Shown in pieces: positions 9,175 to 16,595 of a stretch of 64,000 nucleotides of DNA. The DNA is from Candidatus Thioglobus sp. MED-G25. GTDB lineage: Bacteria > Pseudomonadota > Gammaproteobacteria > Arenicellales > UBA868. The position numbers and the translations under genes are program-made. The notes below the pieces were generated by a model, which worked only from the letters and a program-made list of their open reading frames with translations, was not told where the DNA came from and made no database searches. Numbering within the stretch: position 1 is the first letter of the stretch; every line of letters starts with the position of its first letter. Location: positions 1-64,000 of the forward strand of contig NTKC01000006.1 in NCBI GenBank assembly GCA_002456995.1. The letters are read 5' to 3'.

Positions 9175-9947
9175 ATAGCTACATTTACACCGGCACCCTC
9201 AAGCATAAACGGCTCGAACCGAAGGTTCATTCCTTCTTTTATAAGGTATTCATGGTGTATATCGTTCTGGAAGAGCTCCCAGACCTATTTGACAAGATTT
9301 GGTTTTGTTCAGCGCGACGTCCTGCAATCGCAAGGTTTCGTCGTGATGACCACTATAGAAGTGCGGCAGGAACACTGGATGAGGATATCCGTCAATTAGT
9401 CCATGATCGAGTCGGACTTTTCCCTCAAGGCCCGATCACCCTACTAACTCATCTGCGCTATTTCGGATTCGTCATGAACCCCGTTAGCTTTTACTACTGC
9501 TGGGACAAGTCTGTCAGCCGAATCGAACATATCGTTGCTGAGGTACATAACACCCCGTGGGGTGAACAACACTGCTATGTTCTGGAATGCCCACGTGATT
9601 GGAAGCTTGGTCGTGCCCAATTTTTTTTAGATAAAGAATTTCACGTGTCTCCATTTATGCCGATGGACCAAAAGTACGCATGGGAGTTCGGCTATCCAGG
9701 TGACTCTCTAAATGTCGAGATGAAGTCTTGGACCGACAACCAGCAGGTATTCCAGGCTTCTTTAGAGCTAGAAGCGATTGCATTAAATAGCTCAAACCTC
9801 GCAAGTTGCTTACTTTCCTATCCATTAATGACAACAAAGGTAGCCGCTGCTATTTACATGCAAGCTGCATGTCTATGGCTAAAAAAGGTGCCGTTTTATC
9901 CATATCCGATTCATAACAAGAAACAGTCTCATCTAGAGACAGAGTAA
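9171..9947 (+). CDS. DUF1365 family protein
   Basis: A 258-residue protein with a TTG start overlapping the upstream stop (TTGA). It opens with IYTGTLKHKRL.P..HSFFYKVFM and contains HLRYFGFVMNPVSFYYC and VHNTPWGE, the hallmark conserved blocks of DUF1365. The family has no established biochemical activity but almost always neighbours a COG2907 oxidoreductase and a Cfa-like methyltransferase, as here, implying a common step in acyl-chain modification. Five bases separate its stop from the next ATG. Confidence 0.9.
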   Translation: MNSYIYTGTLKHKRLEPKVHSFFYKVFMVYIVLEELPDLFDKIWFCSARRPAIARFRRDDHYRSAAGTLDEDIRQLVHDRVGLFPQGPITLLTHLRYFGFVMNPVSFYYCWDKSVSRIEHIVAEVHNTPWGEQHCYVLECPRDWKLGRAQFFLDKEFHVSPFMPMDQKYAWEFGYPGDSLNVEMKSWTDNQQVFQASLELEAIALNSSNLASCLLSYPLMTTKVAAAIYMQAACLWLKKVPFYPYPIHNKKQSHLETE

Positions 9948-9952
9948 AACTG

Positions 9953-11239
9953 ATGAACACCAGTATCCCGGAGCTACATAACTTTCATAAGCACGATATG
10001 TCTAGGCCCAACCCAATAGATACTGTCTGCAGAACACTAGTCCACCGTAAGCTTAAACATCTAAACGGTGCACTGCGCATCATGGACAGTTGGGGCGACG
10101 AAATCGTTGGAGATAGGAATGGTCTATATGGGGCAATCAGAATCAGCGATCCAACGCTTTACAGACGATTAGTCACATCCGGTAGTCTTGGTGCTGCCGA
10201 GGGCTGGATGGATCAGCAATGGGAAACAGATAACCTAACTGATCTGGTTCGACTATTCGTCCACAATATCGCGCTTTCCGACACGCTCGACAACGGGTTA
10301 TCGGGCATTGCTGCATTCATTGCAACCCTGAGACATCGTAAAAAAGCCAATAACCGGGTAGGGAGTCGAAACAATATCAGAGCGCACTACGATCTTGGGA
10401 ACGATCTATTTTCGTTGTTTTTAGATTCTACGATGACCTATTCATCAGCAATATTTGACTCAGATCATAACTCTTTAGAAAGCGCTAGTATCAATAAGTT
10501 AGATAGAATTTGCCGAAAGCTCAACCTAGAAAAAGATGACCATTTGCTCGAGATCGGATGTGGCTGGGGCAGCTTGGCTATTCATGCCGCTGAACACTAC
10601 GACGCCCGCGTAACTGCCGTCACGATTTCTCAATCCCAACTCGATTTCGCTAAGTCAAGGGCCGAACGCCAAGGCATCGGCAATCGAATTGATTTTCAAT
10701 TACGGGACTACCGAGACATTAAAGGGCAATTCAAAAAAATAGCTTCGATTGAAATGATCGAAGCTGTTGGACACCAATACCTACCCGAATTCTTTGAGCG
10801 CTGTGGGCAATTGCTCGATGACGACGGATGCATGGTGATCCAAGCCATCACAATGCCCGACCAGAGATATGAGAAGTATCGGAAAAACTGCGATTTCATT
10901 CAGAAATATATTTTCCCCGGGAGTTGTGTACCGTCTCTCGACGCAATGCTTTCCCAGGTAAAAGTCAGATCGAAGATGAAACTTATTCATCTGGAAGACA
11001 TAGGCGCTCAATACGCTGAAACACTTCATCATTGGCACGCTAGATTTTCTAAATCTGAGAAAGAGGCAAAAACGCTGGGCTACTCGGACAGATTCATTCG
11101 CCTTTGGCATTACTACCTTAGTTATTGCGAAGCCGGATTCCGGGAGCACTACCTTTCGGATCTGCAAATGGTATTTGCTAACCCTGGCTGGCACAACGAC
11201 TTTACTGTCGAGTACCCGTCAGTACCGTGCAAGCGATGA
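9953..11239 (+). CDS. Cyclopropane-fatty-acyl-phospholipid synthase-like SAM methyltransferase 1
   Basis: A 428-residue member of the Cfa/COG2230 family. It has the HYDLGNDLF block (145-153), the SAM-binding LLEIGCGWGSLAI (198-210) and the downstream SIEMIEAVG. At the position of E. coli Cfa Cys139 (YSC motif) it has Ser165 (YSSAIF). The family transfers the SAM methyl group to cis double bonds of phospholipid acyl chains. Relatives act as methylases in furan-fatty-acid synthesis (UfaM) rather than as cyclopropane synthases. Which product is made here is inference. Its stop overlaps the next ATG as ATGA. Confidence 0.9.
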   Translation: MNTSIPELHNFHKHDMSRPNPIDTVCRTLVHRKLKHLNGALRIMDSWGDEIVGDRNGLYGAIRISDPTLYRRLVTSGSLGAAEGWMDQQWETDNLTDLVRLFVHNIALSDTLDNGLSGIAAFIATLRHRKKANNRVGSRNNIRAHYDLGNDLFSLFLDSTMTYSSAIFDSDHNSLESASINKLDRICRKLNLEKDDHLLEIGCGWGSLAIHAAEHYDARVTAVTISQSQLDFAKSRAERQGIGNRIDFQLRDYRDIKGQFKKIASIEMIEAVGHQYLPEFFERCGQLLDDDGCMVIQAITMPDQRYEKYRKNCDFIQKYIFPGSCVPSLDAMLSQVKVRSKMKLIHLEDIGAQYAETLHHWHARFSKSEKEAKTLGYSDRFIRLWHYYLSYCEAGFREHYLSDLQMVFANPGWHNDFTVEYPSVPCKR

Positions 11240-11778
11240 GAAGCAAATTCGTAAATTTTGTTTTTTTCAATCTAGCCTGGCTCGGTGTCGTTGCCAGCGC
11301 AGCCCATGGCTGGAGTTTTGTCGCGCCGTTCATCGTTCTCGGTTGGATCATCCCTTTTCTAATCTGGCAAGGAAACCTTAAGTCAGAAATAGGGCTACTA
11401 ACTGCAGCGGCAGCTTTAGGGTTTTTTTGTGACTCAATTCTCTTCTGGACCGGAGCTATCGAATTGCGTGGAAGCACCCAGGTCCCTTCTCTCTCGCCTG
11501 TTTGGATGATAGCCCTTTGGGTTAATTTAGCTGCAAGCCTGCGCTACTGCCTACATTGGCTGCTAGGGCGATACTGGCTAGCTGCAGTCTTTGGGGGCAT
11601 CGCAGGTCCGTTAGCCTACACGGCTGGACAAGGACTTGATGCTTTGCAGCTACCAATAGGGCCAGCACCTGTCGCGATCGAATGGGTACTGGCCATGCCT
11701 TTGCTACTACAAATCGAAAGATGGACTCGAAAGCGTGTGGCGAAGAATCATTCACACACTGTTGACGTTGCGTCTTGA
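11236..11778 (+). CDS. DUF2878 family small membrane protein
   Basis: About 180 residues from ATG 11236, which overlaps the upstream stop (ATGA); a GTG nine bases earlier is possible. It is almost entirely hydrophobic, with five or six membrane segments, including a Trp-rich first helix and a GPLAYTAGQ loop. It matches the DUF2878 pattern of inner-membrane proteins found beside Cfa/COG2907 genes. The function is unknown; it could anchor or assist enzymes acting on membrane lipids. Confidence 0.8.
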   Translation: MRSKFVNFVFFNLAWLGVVASAAHGWSFVAPFIVLGWIIPFLIWQGNLKSEIGLLTAAAALGFFCDSILFWTGAIELRGSTQVPSLSPVWMIALWVNLAASLRYCLHWLLGRYWLAAVFGGIAGPLAYTAGQGLDALQLPIGPAPVAIEWVLAMPLLLQIERWTRKRVAKNHSHTVDVAS

Positions 11779-11788
11779 AAATATAGCC

Positions 11789-12844
11789 ATGAGCTCAGTT
11801 TTAAGCACTTGCCTTGCTGCGGCCGATAGAGGGTGGTTACCCGACACCATTATACGTTCGGGTATCCGACATCTCTGCGAAGAACGCCTCAAAACGTTAA
11901 ATCCTCTCCAATCATTATCAAACCAACACTATTTAAAAGAATTCATAACAGCAATGGATGGTGCGGAAATCGCACCATTACCAGATAAAGCCAACAGTCA
12001 GCACTATGAACTGCCACCCGAGTTTTTTGAGCTGGTTCTAGGAGACTATAAAAAATACAGCTGTTGTTACTGGAATCCAGGTGACAAATCCCTAGTTGAT
12101 GCGGAACGTAGTGCGCTTCAGATCACTTGCGACCGCGCACAGATTGAGGACGGCCAGCACATCCTTGAGCTCGGTTGCGGCTGGGGCGCGCTGAGCCTGT
12201 GGATGGCAACCAATTTTCCTAATACTCGAATTACTGCGTTGTCAAACTCTGCTGCTCAGCGTCACTACATCGAATCTCAAGCACGCTCAGCTGGATTAAA
12301 TAACCTAGAAGTTAAAACATGCGACATAAATAATTATACCTCCGTGTGCAAATATGATCGGATCGTGTCCATTGAGATGTTCGAGCATCTTAGAAACTAC
12401 CGAATGATGTTTGATCGTATAGCAAGCTGGCTAACCCCTGGTGGCAAATTATTTATCCACATCTTTGCTCACGCTGAGACGCCCTACACATTTTGTGACG
12501 AAGGGCCCTCCGATTGGATGAGTAGACACTTCTTCACCGGTGGCATGATGCCGAGTCACGCTCTCCCATTATCCTTCGAGAAAGATCTAGTTGCTGAAAA
12601 ACACTGGCGCTGGAATGGCCACCACTACCACCGGACTGCAGAATCATGGTTAGTCAACCTGGATCACAATCGTTCCAACGCTTTAACAATCCTGAAGCGT
12701 GTTTACGGCAAACAACACTCAACAGTGTGGTTTCAACGTTGGCGCATATTTTTCATGGCGTGTGCAGAACTTTTCGCGATGAAGGATGGTGAGGCCTGGG
12801 GTGTCAGCCACTATCGATTTATCAGAAACGACAATGCAAATTGA
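11789..12844 (+). CDS. Cfa-like SAM-dependent methyltransferase 2
   Basis: A 351-residue protein from ATG 11789. An earlier GTG at 11735 would place 18 residues inside the previous gene and is less likely. SAM motif ILELGCGWGALSL lies at 125-137. The YSCCYW block keeps the Cys (Cys92) that aligns with the E. coli Cfa active-site Cys, unlike the first paralogue. It also has SIEMFEHLRNY and HIFAH segments typical of the COG2230 subgroup that includes phospholipid and small-amine methylases. It lacks most of the N-terminal Cfa domain. Two Cfa-like enzymes in one run suggest successive methylations or different substrates. Confidence 0.87.
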   Translation: MSSVLSTCLAAADRGWLPDTIIRSGIRHLCEERLKTLNPLQSLSNQHYLKEFITAMDGAEIAPLPDKANSQHYELPPEFFELVLGDYKKYSCCYWNPGDKSLVDAERSALQITCDRAQIEDGQHILELGCGWGALSLWMATNFPNTRITALSNSAAQRHYIESQARSAGLNNLEVKTCDINNYTSVCKYDRIVSIEMFEHLRNYRMMFDRIASWLTPGGKLFIHIFAHAETPYTFCDEGPSDWMSRHFFTGGMMPSHALPLSFEKDLVAEKHWRWNGHHYHRTAESWLVNLDHNRSNALTILKRVYGKQHSTVWFQRWRIFFMACAELFAMKDGEAWGVSHYRFIRNDNAN

Positions 12845-12853
12845 CTTCTCTTG

Positions 12854-13420
12854 ATGACTTCAGTCCATATATTTCGTTCCCGTAAATGGTTAATTGCCTT
12901 TGCTCTGGCCCTACCCCTCTATCTGCTAATGACCCACTCAGCCTTATCAAACAAACCTATGCCGACCGTCAATTTTGTTGATCTCAACAAATTCATGGGG
13001 ACATGGTACGTGATTGCCTGCATTCCAACATTGATCGAGCGTGACAGTTACAACGCAGTAGAACACTATCAGCTCAAAGATGACGGCACTATTTCGACTA
13101 CCTTTACCTATTTGAAAGGGGGATTCAACGGACCACTTAAATCTTATAAACCTCGTGGATTTATCTTGGATAACGAAACAAACGCCAGATGGGGCATGCA
13201 ATTTATCTGGCCGATCAAGGCCGACTACAGAATCGTATCTCTAGACGAGCAATATACCCAAACAATTGTGGCGAGACAAAAACGTGACTACGTCTGGTTG
13301 ATGGCGCGAACCCCGAATATCTCTGATCAGGACTACCGACAACACATCCATACAATCAAGTCGCTGGGCTATGACATAACCAAACTTAGAAAAGTGCCAC
13401 AACAATGGCTCTCCAATTAA
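12854..13420 (+). CDS. Lipocalin (Blc-like), exported
   Basis: About 188 residues from ATG 12854 (a TTG three bases earlier is possible). Residues about 12-32 form a signal peptide ending near ALSNKP; there is no lipobox cysteine, so it is probably soluble in the periplasm rather than a lipoprotein. The lipocalin signature GTWYVIA and a late VWLMARTP strand are present, with the usual beta-barrel length. Bacterial lipocalins bind fatty acids or lysophospholipids. As the last gene of the lipid run it may carry damaged or modified acyl chains. About 100 bases follow before folE2. Confidence 0.9.
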   Translation: MTSVHIFRSRKWLIAFALALPLYLLMTHSALSNKPMPTVNFVDLNKFMGTWYVIACIPTLIERDSYNAVEHYQLKDDGTISTTFTYLKGGFNGPLKSYKPRGFILDNETNARWGMQFIWPIKADYRIVSLDEQYTQTIVARQKRDYVWLMARTPNISDQDYRQHIHTIKSLGYDITKLRKVPQQWLSN

Positions 13421-13521
13421 TAGAGACTTAAATGTTTTAGCCAAGTGACATCTTCACTTAACACTCACGCCATGATTTCTATAGTGTCGTTCTAACTACA
13501 ACCAAAATACTTAAATACTCA

Positions 13522-14328
13522 ATGGCTAGTCTTGAAAACACAGCTGCAGCAGTAGCATCCATCTCCGACGTACAATCTTCTAGAGACATTCGAAATCTGG
13601 CTATAGATATGGTGGGTATTAAAGGTGCCCGACATCCGATTGTAGTCGCCGACGAAGACATCAAGGAACAATCAACAATTGCCGAGTTCGATATGTATGT
13701 TGATTTACCACCGGATGTCAAAGGCACACACATGTCACGATTTATTGAAATTCTAAACAGCCAGGACAGTGCTCTTTCTCTCAATTCCTTTAAATCTCTC
13801 TTGGAACAAATGACCGCAAAGTTAGGCGCAACCACTGGTGTGATACGAGTAAGTTTTCCGTTTTTCGCCCGTAAAAACGCTCCAGTATCAGGAGCTCAAA
13901 GCTTGATGGACTACCAGGTGACGTTTAACGGTCGCCTTGCTCCAGCCTCGACATCGGTAGAACTTGAAATTGTAATACCGGTAACAAGTTTATGTCCGTG
14001 CTCAAAAGAAATATCTGACTACGGTGCTCACAATCAACGCTCGCATGTCACTCTCAAGGTTGAGGCTACGAACTCAGTTACTATCACACAAATGATTCAG
14101 GTGGTTGAGCAGGAGGCGAGTTGCGAATTATTTGGCACACTAAAAAGGCCCGATGAAAAATATGTGACTGAAAGGGCCTATGAGAACCCAAAATTTGTTG
14201 AAGACCTTGTTCGCGACATTGCCGTCAGGCTTAATGATGATCATGGTATTCGTAGATTTAGCGTGGCTGCTGAGAATTTTGAATCCATTCACAATCATTC
14301 TGCGTATGCAGTAATAACCAAAAATTAA
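13522..14328 (+). CDS. folE2: GTP cyclohydrolase FolE2 (GCYH-IB)
   Basis: A 268-residue enzyme converting GTP to 7,8-dihydroneopterin triphosphate, the first step of folate synthesis. It has the FolE2 signature TSLCPCSKEIS with the catalytic Cys, GAHNQRSHV, and the conserved Glu region QVVEQEASCELFG. FolE2 is the alternative, metal-flexible form, often induced under metal limitation or stress. In this setting it may supply tetrahydrofolate for the photolyase antenna (methenyl-THF), an inference from proximity. An 842-base stretch without a recognised gene follows. Confidence 0.93.
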   Translation: MASLENTAAAVASISDVQSSRDIRNLAIDMVGIKGARHPIVVADEDIKEQSTIAEFDMYVDLPPDVKGTHMSRFIEILNSQDSALSLNSFKSLLEQMTAKLGATTGVIRVSFPFFARKNAPVSGAQSLMDYQVTFNGRLAPASTSVELEIVIPVTSLCPCSKEISDYGAHNQRSHVTLKVEATNSVTITQMIQVVEQEASCELFGTLKRPDEKYVTERAYENPKFVEDLVRDIAVRLNDDHGIRRFSVAAENFESIHNHSAYAVITKN

Positions 14329-14659
14329 TCGGTTCAACTATAAAGCCAGCTGAACTCCCAACCAACCTTCATACATGGTCAGTTTTAAAAAAAACCGAAA
14401 CTGGACCGTGCCGAACTTTACATTCGCATTAACGATGACTAAATAGTAGCAACCACACTCGAACACAAACCTCTCTCGTGATTTACATACGGCATTTGCC
14501 GACCTCAGTGGTCGACGCTATATCTTCCCCATTAAAAAGTATTTCTAGTAAGTCGATCAAAACTATTCTGTCGTATCTTAACTAGGATACAGGCGAATTT
14601 GTTTACTTTACGAGCGCTCTTACCAATAGTTATCTAGAAAAGCATTGACAACTTATTCA

Positions 14660-14732
14660 CACGAACCTCTTTAAGCTTGTCTTTCCTCCTTAGTGGTCAT
14701 TTGGCCCCACTCTAGGAGTGGGGCAACTTTTT
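14660..14732 (+). ncRNA. Candidate small RNA ending at the intrinsic terminator
   Basis: A TTGACA hexamer at 14645-14650 is followed, 40-60 bases downstream, by CTTTCCTCCTT (about 14682-14692), an anti-Shine-Dalgarno-like tract, and then the terminator. A transcript of roughly 60 bases would be CCUCC plus hairpin, a plan seen in stress-induced alphaproteobacterial CcsR-type RNAs. The -10 element is weak, so the 5' end is a guess and the whole entry is low confidence. Confidence 0.25.
14704..14732 (+). terminator. Strong Rho-independent terminator
   Basis: GCCCCACTC, loop TAG, GAGTGGGGC: a perfect 9-base-pair stem at 14704-14724, followed by AACTTTTTATTT. It lies 376 bases beyond the folE2 stop, rather far to be only the folE2 terminator, so it may end an independent short transcript. 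The T run is on the plus strand, which sets the direction. Confidence 0.85.
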
Positions 14733-14861
14733 ATTTAAGTCACATTGTGATCAATTAATTATCCATCCACTTAATTTTGTTGGCATAACTTTCATCCTCC
14801 ACCGAGGTTTAGCTCACATCTGATTGTTCATAATCAAGCTCACTTACTAATCAACAAGCCA

Positions 14862-14981
14862 ATGGGATCACTCACGGAACTATTTATAATTAGCCTTACC
14901 GCAATCAGCGCAACTTCATTCTTGTTAACAACAATGACCGCACTACACACAAACCTAACAAAGATTAAAATCAACTTGTGA
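14862..14981 (+). CDS. Possible 39-residue hydrophobic peptide
   Basis: An ATG-to-TGA frame of 39 codons with a central hydrophobic, Thr/Ser-rich helix (about residues 7-26) and a basic tail, as in small single-pass membrane peptides. It ends 13 bases before the hairpin at 14995. There is no clear ribosome-binding site (AACAAGCCA upstream), so it may be chance. Confidence 0.22.
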   Translation: MGSLTELFIISLTAISATSFLLTTMTALHTNLTKIKINL

Positions 14982-14994
14982 GCACCTAGCACCC

Positions 14995-15027
14995 ATGAAT
15001 GCCGACCATTGTTGGATCGGCATTCAT
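14995..15027 (+). terminator. Long hairpin, possible terminator or RNA element
   Basis: ATGAATGCCGA pairs perfectly with TCGGCATTCAT (11 base pairs), and the interior CCA-TTGT-TGG extends the stem with one bulged A. It is followed by TTGCAGTATTTGG, a poor T run, so termination would be inefficient. It could equally be a stable end of a small RNA. It lies about 145 bases ahead of the photolyase start. Confidence 0.5.
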
Positions 15028-15170
15028 TTGCAGTATTTGGCTCACTCACCAAAATCCGACAAAGATCATTTTGTTAAAGTCTATTTATTCTCTACTTCGA
15101 TACGTCAAATCATAGAAGACGTCTTTATGTTTAATATTGAAATCTGGATAGCTTCGCCGATAGTGACTAA

Positions 15171-16595
15171 ATGAGAGGACTACACTGGTTCAGAAACGAC
15201 CTACGGCTGGAAGACAATCGGGCGCTAGCTGATTTATTTCGAGTTGTGGATGAATGGTGTGGGCTTTTCGTCCTGGAACCTAGGCTGGTAGACATACCAT
15301 CAGTTTCGTTGAAACGACTTAGCTTCCTGTTCGAGTGCCTGGACGATCTGTCTAATAATTTGGACCAAGTTGGAAACAGGCTGGTAGTCGTTGACGGCCC
15401 TGCCGAGACACAGATACCCCAACTTATGCATAAACTGTCCATATCCGTACTTTCTTTTAATGAAGGCACAACACCGTTTGCAAAGTCCAGGGATCAATCA
15501 GTGATCGCTTCCGTGGAAAAAGCAGGGCATAGAGTGCTCAAACGGCGAGATCATGTCATCTTTTCCGCTGCCGACATTCGATCTTCAAAAGGGTCGGCCT
15601 ATTCTGTGTATACGCCTTATCGGAACGCCTGGTGGAAAAAGTACTCCCTGAGCGATCATAGTGATACCACGCCATCGAAACGGCCGGGCCCAATAACAAG
15701 TCTTGGACCCGTTGACACCCCAAAAATATTGATTCACCTAAAAAATAATTTGGAGAGACCTGCCTTTAAGGGCGGACACCAGGCTGCACAAGATCGTCTC
15801 AATCAATTCCTTAACAAGCCTGTCTCGCTCTATCATCAGAATCGAGATCGACCAGACCTTGACGGTACATCACGCTTATCAATGCACCTGCGGTTTGGAA
15901 CAATCTCGATACGTGAATGTTTTAAACAAGCTATGGAAGCGGCCCATACAGATCCGTGTTATAAATCCGGCGTACAGCAATGGCTAGACGAGCTCATCTG
16001 GCGCGAGTTCTATAACGCTATTCTTGAAGAAAATCCTAGAGTACTTCAGGGTAATTATCGTCAGGAATATAATTATCTTAACTGGCAGAACAATCCGGAC
16101 CATTTTTCCGCATGGTGTGAGGGGCGCACAGGGTTTCCAATTGTTGATGCAGGAATTCGACAACTTCTTAGCACCGGCTGGATGCACAACCGGATCAGAA
16201 TGATCGTCGCGAGCTTCCTCACAAAAGATTTGCTAACTGACTGGAAACTCGGTGAACGTTTCTTCTTCGAGCATCTTGTCGATGGCGACCCGGCCAGCAA
16301 CAACGGAGGCTGGCAATGGGCTGCCTCGACTGGAACGGATGCTCAGCCCTATTTCCGAATCTTTAATCCCTGGAAACAGTCTGAACGTTGGGATCCAAAA
16401 GGTGACTATATTCGCCGCTGGGTTGCTGAACTTAGAGATGCTCCTGTTTCGCACCTGCATTCTCCTACATCTGCAGCACAACTGGCGTCAGACTATCCGA
16501 CGCCTATTGTTGATCACGCGAACCGGCGTACCGCAGCACTTATGGAGTATCGTAGAGCTAGAGAACAAAACTCGGAGGCACAACAAGGTGTCTGA
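15171..16595 (+). CDS. phr: Deoxyribodipyrimidine photolyase (class I, FAD/antenna type)
   Basis: A 474-residue photolyase that repairs cyclobutane pyrimidine dimers using light. The N-terminal alpha/beta antenna domain starts LHWFRNDLRLEDN. The C-terminal FAD domain contains MHLRFG, LIWREFYNAI, TGWMHNRIRM, NNGGWQWAASTGTD and FNPWKQSERWDP, all in family order, with the DNA/FAD-contacting Trp and Asn residues intact. The length is typical. The ATG at 15171 lacks a strong Shine-Dalgarno sequence. It overlaps the next gene by 8 bases and lies downstream of folE2, fitting a photodamage-response set. Confidence 0.95.
   Translation: MRGLHWFRNDLRLEDNRALADLFRVVDEWCGLFVLEPRLVDIPSVSLKRLSFLFECLDDLSNNLDQVGNRLVVVDGPAETQIPQLMHKLSISVLSFNEGTTPFAKSRDQSVIASVEKAGHRVLKRRDHVIFSAADIRSSKGSAYSVYTPYRNAWWKKYSLSDHSDTTPSKRPGPITSLGPVDTPKILIHLKNNLERPAFKGGHQAAQDRLNQFLNKPVSLYHQNRDRPDLDGTSRLSMHLRFGTISIRECFKQAMEAAHTDPCYKSGVQQWLDELIWREFYNAILEENPRVLQGNYRQEYNYLNWQNNPDHFSAWCEGRTGFPIVDAGIRQLLSTGWMHNRIRMIVASFLTKDLLTDWKLGERFFFEHLVDGDPASNNGGWQWAASTGTDAQPYFRIFNPWKQSERWDPKGDYIRRWVAELRDAPVSHLHSPTSAAQLASDYPTPIVDHANRRTAALMEYRRAREQNSEAQQGV

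Larger units (their letters stand above)
14329..15170. other. 842-base intergenic region with two hairpins, no recognised protein gene
   Basis: This stretch between folE2 and the photolyase is A+T-rich and holds no convincing long frame. It contains a TTGACA hexamer at 14645-14650, a strong terminator at 14704-14732, a second CCTCC-containing segment near 14797-14805, a possible 39-codon frame at 14862-14981 and an imperfect long hairpin at 14995-15027. The arrangement could be two short transcripts plus the photolyase promoter. No known RNA family was recognised. Confidence 0.6.

Noticed and set aside
13424..13520. Possible terminator between lipocalin and folE2 (AAGTGA-N5-TCACTT)
   Set aside because: Stem only six pairs of A+T-rich bases with no T run; too weak to support.
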